From Ktedonobacter sp. 13_1_20CM_4_53_11 (GTDB lineage: Bacteria > Chloroflexota > Ktedonobacteria > Ktedonobacterales > Ktedonobacteraceae), in the NCBI GenBank assembly GCA_001919995.1, contig MNIY01000191.1, positions 1-17,293 of the forward strand: 17,293 nt of DNA, given 5' to 3'. Below the pieces are notes generated by a model, which saw only the letters and a list, made by a program, of their open reading frames with translations, was not told where the DNA came from and made no database searches. Position 1 is the stretch's first letter. The number at the start of each line of letters is the position of its first letter. Positions 1 to 7,515 of this stretch are shown here, piece by piece. The translations under genes and the position numbers were made by a program.

Positions 1-1502
1 ACCCAGGCGTAGAAACCCGCTACCTGTGGCAGGTGCAAACGCGCCATAAAGAAAAGGACGGCGTGTACCTGCGGCTGCGATGCTTCACTTTCAAGCTGCT
101 GGAGCGTCACGGATCCGCTGACGACACGAACGATCGATGTATCCACCAGTGAGGGTGGTGTTCTGCGATCCGCTATGGCCGCAGTAAACTGCCCGTCAGT
201 TATGACAAGTTCGTCGGCCGTAATAGAGTTGTGCAGATCACGGGCGGCCTGCGTCTGCAGCCTGATATATGCATCGTTACCATGCCTTTCGGCACTCTGA
301 TAGTAAGACGGATATTGAGGAAGATCAGTCACGATGTTGAGCAAGATGAGCAAGGCGCCCAGGACGGGCATGATTTGTGGAAGTTTGAAGCGAGATACAA
401 AACCCATCGGAAATGCGCGGCTTAGTCCGATCACAGCTAAAGCAATGAGCGCCGGCTGGAGCGCGATAAAGTGTCGATAAAAGAGGGGAACTTCCCATTG
501 GAGCATGTAGGCGGAGACAAGGAGCCACGCTAGCAGGGGAATAAAACGCCAGTCGCGTCGTAGCAGCGCGCTGAGCACGCCGAAAAGCGCCGCGATAATC
601 AGGGGCCAGTTAGCCACAAAGTAGCTCCAAAATATGTCTATGTTATGGACCTGTTCATTGGTCAGTGACGTCCGGGCATCAGTATGAAAGGTGATAACGT
701 CACGTATCATACTAGAATAGGTGCCGAAGAGGGGCAGCAAGACGACCAGCATCGTGCCTGCGCTAGCAATCACAAGGAGTGCCATGGGGTAGAGGCTTTT
801 GCTCCTGATCCGCCAGCTTGTACCTGGCGTTTTGCGCCAGATCTGCCAGATGCGCGCCAGCAGTAGCAAGGAAATAGGAACGACACTGGTGATAGCGAGT
901 AACTTGCACAATATTCCCAGGGAGAGAGCGACACCGGAAAGGGCTGCTAAAGAAAGGCCAACCGCTCCCTCCGGCATCTCCCACCACAGATACGCCGCCC
1001 CCACAGCCAGGAATGAAAATGCCACCGAGGATACTTCCGCTTCAATCTTCTGTGACTGGCTCAAGTACAGCGGGTCTATGACCAGCAACAGCACAGCAGC
1101 GATTGCTCCGAAACGCCCGCCGATGGATTTTCCCATGAGGTAAGCTCCCGCCAGCCCGAGCAGCGACACGAGCGCGATCCCAAAACGTGCAGACCAGAGC
1201 GTACCGCCGAAGAGGATATAAAAGGGATAGGTGGAGTACATGAAAAAGGGGGGCTGCGAGTAAAATATTTGCTGGTAGAGGGTGTAGCCCGCGCGCATGG
1301 AGAGTAAGGTTTGCCAGTATACTCCCTCATCGTAGCCGTCGCGGTCAAAGGGCAGGCCAAGGCCATAGAGACGCATGCCAAAAGCGATGGCGAGGAGCGC
1401 TACCAGCACTCCCCAGAAGAGTATGGTTTGTTGCCGGGTAGAGGGCAGTAGTCTTGACTTCGCGGCCTTTGCTTTATCATCTGCTACGATACTTGCTGAC
1501 AT
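1..1502 (-). CDS. GT-C family glycosyltransferase (PMT/ArnT-like, GT39 type), 3' end off window
   Basis: An open frame runs from an ATG at 1502 to the left edge, giving about 500 codons without a stop. The codon just upstream is an in-frame TAG, so the start cannot lie further up. The protein begins with a short basic tail, then a first membrane helix (about residues 27-45), then the loop DRDGYDEGVYW (53-63). The Asp-Glu pair D58/E59 is where GT-C enzymes of the PMT/ArnT family place the catalytic acid. About eight to ten more hydrophobic segments follow, then a soluble extracytoplasmic region near the window edge. Family knowledge: such enzymes move sugars from polyprenyl-phosphate donors to protein or lipid on the outer face of the membrane. 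The acceptor cannot be told from sequence. It lies downstream of the protease gene on the same strand, separated by a strong hairpin, so it is probably transcribed separately. Confidence 0.8.
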   Translation of the reverse strand, partial: MSASIVADDKAKAAKSRLLPSTRQQTILFWGVLVALLAIAFGMRLYGLGLPFDRDGYDEGVYWQTLLSMRAGYTLYQQIFYSQPPFFMYSTYPFYILFGGTLWSARFGIALVSLLGLAGAYLMGKSIGGRFGAIAAVLLLVIDPLYLSQSQKIEAEVSSVAFSFLAVGAAYLWWEMPEGAVGLSLAALSGVALSLGILCKLLAITSVVPISLLLLARIWQIWRKTPGTSWRIRSKSLYPMALLVIASAGTMLVVLLPLFGTYSSMIRDVITFHTDARTSLTNEQVHNIDIFWSYFVANWPLIIAALFGVLSALLRRDWRFIPLLAWLLVSAYMLQWEVPLFYRHFIALQPALIALAVIGLSRAFPMGFVSRFKLPQIMPVLGALLILLNIVTDLPQYPSYYQSAERHGNDAYIRLQTQAARDLHNSITADELVITDGQFTAAIADRRTPPSLVDTSIVRVVSGSVTLQQLESEASQPQVHAVLFFMARLHLPQVAGFYAW

Positions 1503-1537
1503 CTAACGACTCTCAACGATATTTACGAAGACAATAC

Positions 1538-1590
1538 CCCACGACAAGGGATGCAGGGCAGCGGTACTGCCCTGCATCCCTTGTCGTGGG
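1538..1590 (-). terminator. 24-bp perfect hairpin between protease and glycosyltransferase genes
   Basis: Arms 1538-1561 and 1567-1590 pair perfectly over 24 bp around a 5-base loop. It lies 8 bases past the stop of the minus-strand FtsH-like gene. Read on the minus strand it is followed by a mixed T-rich stretch rather than a clean U-tract. It is most likely the protease gene's terminator, though its unusual length could also suggest mRNA 3'-end protection or a short palindromic repeat. Confidence 0.6.
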
Positions 1591-1597
1591 ACAGTTG

Positions 1598-3538
1598 TCA
1601 TTTATCAATAAACGGCGGCGCATCTTCGTCCGTGAAGACCTGCTCTATACTCGTCACCTCATTCGAAGGAGGCAAAGACGAGGTTGATGGTGTCGAGCCG
1701 ATGCGTGGGCTATCCCCCGCAGGGACATTACCGTTTCCGTTGCCACCGGTGAGGGCATAGCCGTTCTTGCCGTTCCCGTTACTATGGCCGTTGCCTGTGC
1801 CCAGTATGGCCTCGAAGTCGCTCAGCACGACCCTGGTGACCTTACGTGCATCGGCCTCGTCGATCAACTGCTTGATCTCTTCCGCCACCAACTCATCATG
1901 CTCGATCAATGCCTCAGCGACGGCGATGAGCGCCTCTTTGTGATCCTGGAGAAGGTTCTTCACCGCTTTGAACTGCGACTGCAGCAGCTTCTCCACGCGC
2001 TCGTCAAGCTTCGTCTGTGGCACCTCGACAACTCTGGCCGAGGCCAGGGTACCATCCATACCCCATAAACCAACATAGGCAAAGGCATTTGTGGTTGCCT
2101 GCTGTAAATCGGAACTGACGCCGTTCATGTTCAAATCGAGAAAGAGTTCTTCTGTCGCACGAGCAGCCAGGGCTACCTGGATGCGCTGCAGGATATCTTC
2201 TTTGCTCAACGTTTTGATCGACTCTTTTGGACGCGGGAGAGCAAAAGCGGCTGCTCCCTCCAGGTCACTGCGTTGATGGATGGTGACATACGCCGGGAAG
2301 TAGCGCTCGTACAGGTAGTAAGAGGCCACGGCGTGCCCTGCCTCGTGATAGGCCAGTCGTCGCCGGTCGATCGGTGTCAGTTCGCTGGTCTGGCGCAGGC
2401 CAAACTCGTGCACATCCTGTGCCTCAATGAGGTCTTTGTAGGTGATCTTATCACGACCATCAAAATGAGCAATGATGACTGCTTCGTTGATGACGTGTTT
2501 GATGGCTACAGGCGTATAATCCACCAGACGCTGAACTAAAGCGTTTATCGAGATATCGGGATCGTGTTCAACCTTATTCAAGTAGTACAAAATGACTTCG
2601 GCGCGATACTTGTCGGTCGGAGGGGCTACGTGAATCTTGCGGTCAAAGCGGCCCGGTCGCAGCAGCGCCCGGTCAAGCGACTCGGGAATATTGGTTGCTG
2701 CAACGGTCAGGACGGGCTCAGTCTGCACCCGGCTATGAGTGAGCCCAATCGTGCGCAGGATTTTCTTAAACCAGCCCGTCTCGATATTAGGCGGGTCCAT
2801 CTCCATCAGAAGCTGGTTGAGGCCACCGGTTCCGGCACCACCCATCAGGCCCATCATACCGCCGCCCAGGCCCATGCCACCACCACCGCGTGAGGCTCCT
2901 ATCGCATCGATTTCGTCCATGAAGACGACGCAGCCGCCATACTCACGAGCCAGGCGCCGCGCTTTGCTATATAATCGCCTGATCATCAAGATATCCATGC
3001 CGATAAACATGGCGCGGAAACTGGCGGCGCTGGCATAGGCGAAAGGGACACCGGCCTCTGTACTCATACATTGTGCAAGATAGCTCTTACCTGTTCCTGG
3101 AGGGCCTGAGAGCAGGAGACCGCGCACAGGAGAACCGCCCATTTGCTGGAACTCTTTGACGCCGCGCAACAACCCCACGATACGGCGGGCAGCTTCGAGC
3201 ACTTCAGGATTACCCTTGTAGTCCTCAAAGGTGACACCTGTCTCTCCCGGCATTACCCAGTAGAGCCGCGGGCGCCCCAGGAACCAGAAAATGGCGACGA
3301 ACTGCATGATACCAAACAGCAGGGCAAAGCTGATCTGGAAGGCGTAGTATAGGATCGATCCAGGCGACGGTGCGCTCAACTGCGGCACGACAAAGACGAA
3401 AGTGTACCAGATAATAATACTGACAACGACAAGCCAGAACCAGCGGAGCCTGACAAAGCGTCCAAACTGATCCATGCCCAGATCGATTGATCTATCCAGG
3501 CTGCTTTTTTTTGCCTTAGCCTTAGTATTTTCTGCCAT
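1598..3538 (-). CDS. Divergent FtsH-type membrane AAA+ zinc metalloprotease
   Basis: A 646-residue ATP-dependent membrane protease that would unfold and degrade membrane or short-lived cytosolic proteins. Two membrane helices lie at about 33-54 and 62-88 with only some 8-10 residues between them, so the roughly 75-residue extracytoplasmic domain of classical FtsH is missing. The AAA module has Walker A GPPGTGKS (145-152), an aromatic-Gly pore loop FIG (178-180), Walker B VVFMDEID (204-211), a Gly/Met-rich insert (218-239) and an arginine-finger region with RPGRFDR (294-300). The protease domain has zinc motif HEAGH (398-402) and third ligand D477 in SSDLQQAT. The C-terminus is a Gly/Asn then Ser/Pro tail (581-646). 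All catalytic residues are present. Start ATG 3538 has an AAAAGGAA ribosome site. It is preceded by a membrane-protein gene 45 bp upstream, probably in one operon. Sure of the family, less so of a specific FtsH role. Confidence 0.9.
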   Translation of the reverse strand: MAENTKAKAKKSSLDRSIDLGMDQFGRFVRLRWFWLVVVSIIIWYTFVFVVPQLSAPSPGSILYYAFQISFALLFGIMQFVAIFWFLGRPRLYWVMPGETGVTFEDYKGNPEVLEAARRIVGLLRGVKEFQQMGGSPVRGLLLSGPPGTGKSYLAQCMSTEAGVPFAYASAASFRAMFIGMDILMIRRLYSKARRLAREYGGCVVFMDEIDAIGASRGGGGMGLGGGMMGLMGGAGTGGLNQLLMEMDPPNIETGWFKKILRTIGLTHSRVQTEPVLTVAATNIPESLDRALLRPGRFDRKIHVAPPTDKYRAEVILYYLNKVEHDPDISINALVQRLVDYTPVAIKHVINEAVIIAHFDGRDKITYKDLIEAQDVHEFGLRQTSELTPIDRRRLAYHEAGHAVASYYLYERYFPAYVTIHQRSDLEGAAAFALPRPKESIKTLSKEDILQRIQVALAARATEELFLDLNMNGVSSDLQQATTNAFAYVGLWGMDGTLASARVVEVPQTKLDERVEKLLQSQFKAVKNLLQDHKEALIAVAEALIEHDELVAEEIKQLIDEADARKVTRVVLSDFEAILGTGNGHSNGNGKNGYALTGGNGNGNVPAGDSPRIGSTPSTSSLPPSNEVTSIEQVFTDEDAPPFIDK

Positions 3539-3583
3539 TGTTGGGTATTCCTTTTTCTGCTCTTGAGATCAATTTCTTCCACA

Positions 3584-4306
3584 CTACGATAAAGGCGAAC
3601 GGAAGGAGACGAGACTGACCGCAAGGAGCCTGCCTTGTGGTGTTGTAATGAAGTGCCAGATCATAATACCGGTGACATTGCCACCTGGCCCCGCGCTGGC
3701 GGTATCCACCTCTACAAAACTATCCACAGTGGTATCTGGCGCAGTGGAAACAGTAAGAACGGTAATAGTTTTCCATGTAAGGTGGGTTTTCGCCTGGCTG
3801 AACGAGTTGATCAGCGAAGCCGTATCGGTAGGGTTAATGACAGCAGCCGACGTGCCGGAGGACGCTAGATCTACTCCCTGTGCAGTCTCCTGGCCGATGA
3901 GCGACAGAGTTGAGGCGTCGCCATCGCGCAGCGCGTAGAGCCAGTTTTTTACATGCTCTCCACTGAAGTTTTTGCCGTTGACACGGAAGTTGAATTGATC
4001 GTTGCCAACGCCAAATGGCCAGGTTTGCGTTACCGTGTAATAGGCGGCGACACTACTGCCGATGAGGAGGAGGAGCAAGAGGAAGGCGACCAGTTTATGG
4101 GACCTTATTCCTCGCATGAAATAGTATATGCCCTTGAAGATAGGGCGAAAGATGGCTTTGGCGAACCGGGCGGCACGCGTTTGGCTTGCGCTTCTCCTGG
4201 CAGGAGTTGACTTTACTTTTTTTCCCTCAGGTTTCACCTGGTCGTTTGGGTCTGCGGAACCTTTGGGGCCTGGCTTTTGTTGAGTTGGTGTAGGGCTAAC
4301 ACTCAT
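3584..4306 (-). CDS. Single-pass membrane protein of unknown function, upstream of FtsH-like gene
   Basis: A 240-residue protein not recognised as a known family. Residues 1-70 are Pro/Lys/Arg-rich and should be cytoplasmic. One strong membrane helix lies at about 71-91, and the remaining 150 residues should lie outside the cell membrane (N-in by the positive-inside rule). The outer part starts with QFNFRVNGKNF and contains Thr/Ser-rich beta-like stretches; it resembles small secreted adaptor folds but shows no catalytic motif. The start ATG 4306 follows an AGAAGCGAGA purine stretch. It is the first gene of a probable two-gene operon with the FtsH-type protease. Because that protease has almost no outer loop, this protein could supply an outer-face partner or be a substrate; that is inference only. 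Confidence 0.7.
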   Translation of the reverse strand: MSVSPTPTQQKPGPKGSADPNDQVKPEGKKVKSTPARRSASQTRAARFAKAIFRPIFKGIYYFMRGIRSHKLVAFLLLLLLIGSSVAAYYTVTQTWPFGVGNDQFNFRVNGKNFSGEHVKNWLYALRDGDASTLSLIGQETAQGVDLASSGTSAAVINPTDTASLINSFSQAKTHLTWKTITVLTVSTAPDTTVDSFVEVDTASAGPGGNVTGIMIWHFITTPQGRLLAVSLVSFRSPLS

Positions 4307-4638
4307 ATATCTCGCTTCTCAACTTTCTCGGGCGTTTGCGCGCGGCTGGCTTTCCCTTGTTCAAATATATAGTACGTCTCTACAGGGTATGTGAATGTTT
4401 ATCATTCTTAAACCTATGGTTACTACGACCTTGTACTCTCGCATTGAGAGTAGCATAATGATGTATCATAAACATACACTACTGTGCTCCTTTTGGCAAG
4501 GTTAATATATCCCTGATCACATTACCTCTATAGGTTTCGTTTGATATAATGTACGTGCACGTGTTTCGAACGGACACTCTTTAGTTGGAAACACGTGATG
4601 ATTCCTCCGTGTTCAGCAATGCGAAAGGCAGTAGAGTT
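4307..4638. other. Divergent intergenic region
   Basis: AT-rich gap between a minus-strand gene (start 4306) and a plus-strand gene (start 4639, or TTG 4585). It holds the plus-strand promoter annotated at 4522-4550 and a 7-bp inverted repeat TACTCTC/GAGAGTA (4434-4440, 4446-4452). The minus-strand promoter is not clear; a TATA-rich stretch near 4365-4375 is a weak candidate. No further coding signal was seen. Confidence 0.5.
4522..4550 (+). promoter_or_regulatory. Predicted sigma70-type promoter for the acidic protein gene and rsmD
   Basis: A perfect -10 TATAAT lies at 4545-4550, with a weak -35 TTACCT at 4522-4527 and a 17-bp spacer. The predicted transcript start is near 4557, giving a leader of about 80 bases to the ATG at 4639. 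Confidence 0.5.
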
Positions 4639-5946
4639 ATGGACAGTAGAACAACAGGGAAGCCAGATGGGACAGGGTCGCATATTTGGCTGCACCACAC
4701 CATGCAGGTCAGGGTGGGCGAACGAACTCACACCATCGAGATGGATATTCCGATTCCGATTGGTGCAAGCGCGGATATACGCAAACAACTGCTGAACGAG
4801 GCCGAAAGCAGCATGGAGGAGCTCGCGAACCGCATTGAGAACCGCGAACCGCTAAAAGTAACGCGCAGCCAGCCGACTCAAGCTGATAGGGCTACATCCA
4901 TCAAAGCGCCAGCATCTTCAGGGCAAAGCGCCGCCAGCAAAACGACGGCCAGCGCTGCTCCTTCAGCACCTACCCCCACACCACTACAGTTAGGCGCGAC
5001 GGCCCAGCCCCCGGCACAGGCCCGTGGCTCTATTCCGCCTGTCGTACCCGTCAGCAAAGAGACGGCAGTGCCCCCGACGCGCCCGAATATAGGTGCCAGC
5101 ATGCCCAGTTCACCCGGCATGTCGGTGGATACAAGCGGCAGCTTGAAGCTTCCACAGTTTATTCAATTTATTAAGGATACGCTGGACCTGTCCCCCAAGC
5201 AGGCCATGGAATTATTGAACGTAAAATCGCTCAGCGGGCTGAACTTGCGCGAGGCGCTGGAGGAGTTGCAGGAGATTGTTGGACGCGATACGGGTACTAT
5301 GACGACGCCGACCGCAGCTGCCGGCCAGAAATCCGTCGAGAGCAATCAAACGAAAGAGCCGAAAGGACAGCAAGAAACAGACGGCGTGAAAGCCGGTGGC
5401 ACATCTCGTGCTTCAGCATCCGGCGCTGGGGAGGACCAGGCTGGGAGGCCTTCATCCTCGTCAGCGTCTTTACCCCCGATAAAGTTTCCTGGTGCCGCAA
5501 ATCCGAAGAACCCGGATATCGTCGAGATCACCAACGCCGTGGTCCGCGATACCCCTCCGTCCTACGCTTTCGATGAAGAAATTGACCTGGAAAGCGATGA
5601 GATCGCCCTGGAGGAGGAAGAAGATGTTGAGTACGTGCCCGAACTGACGAACCAGGAACGGCAGCTAGGAGAAAATGTGCTCGCTAAACTGCGCGAGGCG
5701 CATGGTTCTTCCAGCGCGAGTGATGCGCGTTTGAAGGTCTTACACAATGTCACTGATTCGCAGGTAAGCGAAGAGCAGCTCCTGCAACTGGTAGATGGTA
5801 TATGGGGTATCACAGCGCTCAAGAAATTGAAAAATGACCAGGCAGAAGCGCTGATTTCCTGGGCAAAAGAGGATGATTTTCTCAGCGAGGTCGAGATCGT
5901 ACAGCTATTGATGCAAGAGGAACAATATGCGGGTAGTGACCGGTGA
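4639..5946 (+). CDS. Acidic low-complexity protein of unknown function, overlapping rsmD
   Basis: I chose ATG 4639 (435 residues), preceded by AAAGGCAG; a TTG at 4585 would add 18 residues. Three folded-looking parts are joined by Ala/Pro/Ser/Thr linkers. The first is an N-terminal beta/alpha part with VRVGERTHTIEMDIPIPIG (about 24-42) and a helix. The second is a central helical segment, QFIQFIKDTLDLSPKQAMEL (about 173-192), continuing to about residue 215. The third is a C-terminal helical domain (about 335-430) after an acidic run of Glu/Asp (about 312-335). Its end, KLKNDQAEALISWAKEDDF, resembles in style the QAxxLIxWxKE helices seen at the C-terminus of some single-strand annealing or SSB-like proteins; that likeness is weak. 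The stop overlaps rsmD by 20 bases, so the two are translationally coupled. No function is assigned. Confidence 0.75.
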   Translation: MDSRTTGKPDGTGSHIWLHHTMQVRVGERTHTIEMDIPIPIGASADIRKQLLNEAESSMEELANRIENREPLKVTRSQPTQADRATSIKAPASSGQSAASKTTASAAPSAPTPTPLQLGATAQPPAQARGSIPPVVPVSKETAVPPTRPNIGASMPSSPGMSVDTSGSLKLPQFIQFIKDTLDLSPKQAMELLNVKSLSGLNLREALEELQEIVGRDTGTMTTPTAAAGQKSVESNQTKEPKGQQETDGVKAGGTSRASASGAGEDQAGRPSSSSASLPPIKFPGAANPKNPDIVEITNAVVRDTPPSYAFDEEIDLESDEIALEEEEDVEYVPELTNQERQLGENVLAKLREAHGSSSASDARLKVLHNVTDSQVSEEQLLQLVDGIWGITALKKLKNDQAEALISWAKEDDFLSEVEIVQLLMQEEQYAGSDR

Positions 5947-6571
5947 AGCCAAGGGGCGCAAACTCAAAGGGCCAAAGACGATTGGAACGCGCCCGATTAT
6001 TGATCGCGTCAAGCAGGCGCTTTTCAACATCATCGCTGCCCGCGTAGAAGACGCGCGTTTCCTGGATCTCTTCGCCGGGACGGGCAGCGTCGGTATCGAG
6101 GCTTTAAGCCGCGGAGCCGCCAGCGCCACCTTTATTGAGTTGAACCATACAATGCTGGCGCTGGTGCGTGAAAACCTGCAAATCACCGGACTGGCGGATC
6201 GCGCCGAGACGATACATGCCGATGCTTTCAAGTTTTTGCAAAACGGGGCGCCGCAAGCGCGGCATAAACAGGGTAAACGGAGCACAGAAGCATCTACTGG
6301 TGAGACAGGCAATGTCTCCAACGTCACCGCTCCATATGATATCATCTATGTAGCGCCCCCGCAGTATCAAGAGATGGCTGCGCGCGCTTTAAGCATGCTC
6401 GATAGTTCGCCGCTGGTGTCCAGAACAGGACTGGTCATCGTCCAGATACACCCGAAAGAGCGCGCCGGCGTCGTTGCTGTGCCGCTTACGCGCCTGGCGC
6501 TTACAGACGAACGCCGCTATGGCAGTACATTATTGATGTTTTATGCAATCAAAGAGGAGCAATCTTGTTGA
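5927..6571 (+). CDS. rsmD: RsmD-like 16S rRNA (guanine966-N2)-methyltransferase
   Basis: A 214-residue SAM-dependent methyltransferase. Family role: methylates G966 of 16S rRNA in the small subunit. Seen: the N-terminal GEAKGRKL and TRPIIDRVKQALFNI blocks typical of RsmD (7-13, 21-35), SAM motif DLFAGTGSVG (47-56), acidic ribose contact E71, and motif IV as YVAPPQY (141-147) instead of the usual DPPY. A Lys/Ser/Thr-rich insert (about 107-134) separates motif III from motif IV. The C-terminal RRYGSTLLMFY is normal. ATG 5927 has AGAGGA just upstream and lies inside the preceding gene (20-base overlap). The TGA stop (6569-6571) is the first base triplet of the mobile element's conserved TGACATC end, so the last residues may be altered by insertion. 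The usual neighbour coaD is absent here. Confidence 0.88.
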   Translation: MRVVTGEAKGRKLKGPKTIGTRPIIDRVKQALFNIIAARVEDARFLDLFAGTGSVGIEALSRGAASATFIELNHTMLALVRENLQITGLADRAETIHADAFKFLQNGAPQARHKQGKRSTEASTGETGNVSNVTAPYDIIYVAPPQYQEMAARALSMLDSSPLVSRTGLVIVQIHPKERAGVVAVPLTRLALTDERRYGSTLLMFYAIKEEQSC

Positions 6572-6866
6572 CATCCTCCCGCCGCCTAAAGGCAGGCGGG
6601 ATTCCCCACCTCGCGGTGAGGGTTTCCTGCTTCGTCCAGACGAGCCTTCCACGGTACCATTCGTGTTTGGTCTTACAGTCTGTCCACAGGCTTATTGACC
6701 TTCCCGATTGCCCATCGGTAGGTTCTCAGTCTGGTAGCCATCGCTTGCATGGTTCTCGCAAGCGGCAATTGAAAGAGAGGTGTACATTGGTGAAACACGC
6801 TAGTGCTTTTACCTGGCGGAACGATTTACGCCAGAACCCACAAACACTATTCCGTTGTCAATGTGC
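6569..6866 (-). ncRNA. Omega-RNA-like right end of element A (decayed copy)
   Basis: Homologous on the minus strand to 8748-9038 plus. It keeps the conserved block around a GCTTGC/GCAAGC stem (6743-6748, 6758-6763), a CACC/GGTG hairpin (6607-6610, 6615-6618) and the terminal hairpin (6578-6600). The promoter and palindrome that precede the copy in element B are not preserved here, so this copy may not be expressed from its own promoter. Confidence 0.45.
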
Positions 6867-6932
6867 TCGAACAAGTGTCTCACGGCTGTCTAGACTTTCA
6901 TTGAATAGGCATAGTGTGAATACTCAGTGTAT

Positions 6933-6989
6933 GAGTACTACTGCCCTCTCCACCAAAGAAAGGAACGGCACTTTCATCCCGTCCCCTGA
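6933..6989 (+). pseudogene. Relic of RHH gene C-terminus in element A
   Basis: In frame with 6987-6989 TGA, the last residues read CPLHQRKERHFHPVP, matching the end of the intact RHH protein in element B (TPVTPHKERPFYPSD) at P, K, E, R, F and P, and sharing the stop position. Nucleotide identity is clearest over AAGGAACGG-CTT-ATCCC. The N-terminal two thirds are deleted or scrambled, and a TAG (6912-6914) lies in frame upstream. The alternative is chance similarity, but its position in the element alignment is exactly right. Confidence 0.5.
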
Positions 6990-7015
6990 AGGGAGACGGG
7001 TCTTCCCGTGCCGAT

Positions 7016-7510
7016 TTGATAAATATGCAAGGATCGAGTCCAGGTGGACGATTTGCTTTTTTAGACGCGGGCGAAACGGTACGAAGGTTAGGGATTGATC
7101 GTGTCACGCTCGACCAGTGGGTGCGCGACGGTCGCATTAAAGCCTATAAAGGGGTGGGACGCGACTCGTTTTACAAGGCCGCGGATGTTGACGCCCTGTA
7201 CAAATCATTGCATCCAGAGGACGCCCTGGCCAAAGCCATAGCCGAGGATGAGCGTGACAGCGCCACGACCGGCGTGCCAGGGCAGCCAGTGCAATTGACG
7301 GTGCGCAAGAAGCAGGACCCGCAGATGCGAGTTTACCTGCGACTACAGGCGGATGCAAAATGGTACGATGTTTCGGAAGAGGACATTCTTACCTGGTTTC
7401 GCCAGCTTGCCCCCGATGGGTACGAGCGCAATAAGAAGAACGCGCAACATTCGATTAAGAAGTTGCAGTACCTGGTCAGCCTGATTGAAGAGGCGCAAGA
7501 GAAGCAATAG
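7016..7510 (+). CDS. Excisionase/MerR-like helix-turn-helix protein
   Basis: A protein of 161 residues from ATG 7025, or 164 from TTG 7016. An N-terminal HTH of the excisionase (HTH_17/MerR-like) type is visible as FLDAGETVRRLGIDRVTLDQ, continuing WVRDGRIKAYKGVGRDSFYK and ending near ADVDALYKSL. After a short linker, the C-terminal half (about residues 85-160) has KWYDVSEEDILTWFRQLAPD, which looks like a second small helical domain. No recombinase lies beside it, so a regulatory DNA-binding role is more likely than excision. No good ribosome site precedes the start now: element A has inserted directly upstream. Joining the sequence across the element would put rsmD's AGAGGAG a few bases before this start, so the ancestral state was probably an rsmD-HTH operon. 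It converges on the HAD gene with 5 bases between stops. Confidence 0.75.
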   Translation: MINMQGSSPGGRFAFLDAGETVRRLGIDRVTLDQWVRDGRIKAYKGVGRDSFYKAADVDALYKSLHPEDALAKAIAEDERDSATTGVPGQPVQLTVRKKQDPQMRVYLRLQADAKWYDVSEEDILTWFRQLAPDGYERNKKNAQHSIKKLQYLVSLIEEAQEKQ

Positions 7511-7515
7511 GGTTT

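Larger units (their letters stand above)
6568..7017 (-). mobile_element. Element A: decayed tnpB-less IS200/IS605-like element (right end at low coordinate)
   Basis: About 450 bases between rsmD and the HTH gene with no credible full gene. Its low-coordinate end, TGACATCCTCCC followed by a hairpin with a TAAA loop (6578-6600) and ATTCC, is the reverse complement of the right end typical of IS605/IS1341-type tnpB elements. The whole stretch aligns in inverted orientation with element B (8509-9039): right-end hairpins, a conserved RNA-like core, the tail of the RHH gene and the left end all match in order. No tnpA or tnpB is present. Near the left end a hairpin (6978-7000, one bulged base) sits inside an outer GGCAC/GTGCC pair (6967-6971, 7008-7012). 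Boundaries are good to about 2 bases. Confidence 0.75.

Noticed and set aside
6565..7098. 177-residue open frame across the element A region
   Set aside because: Composition is non-coding (Arg/Ser/Cys-rich, no domain), and the region aligns as an element with RNA-like structure to element B instead.
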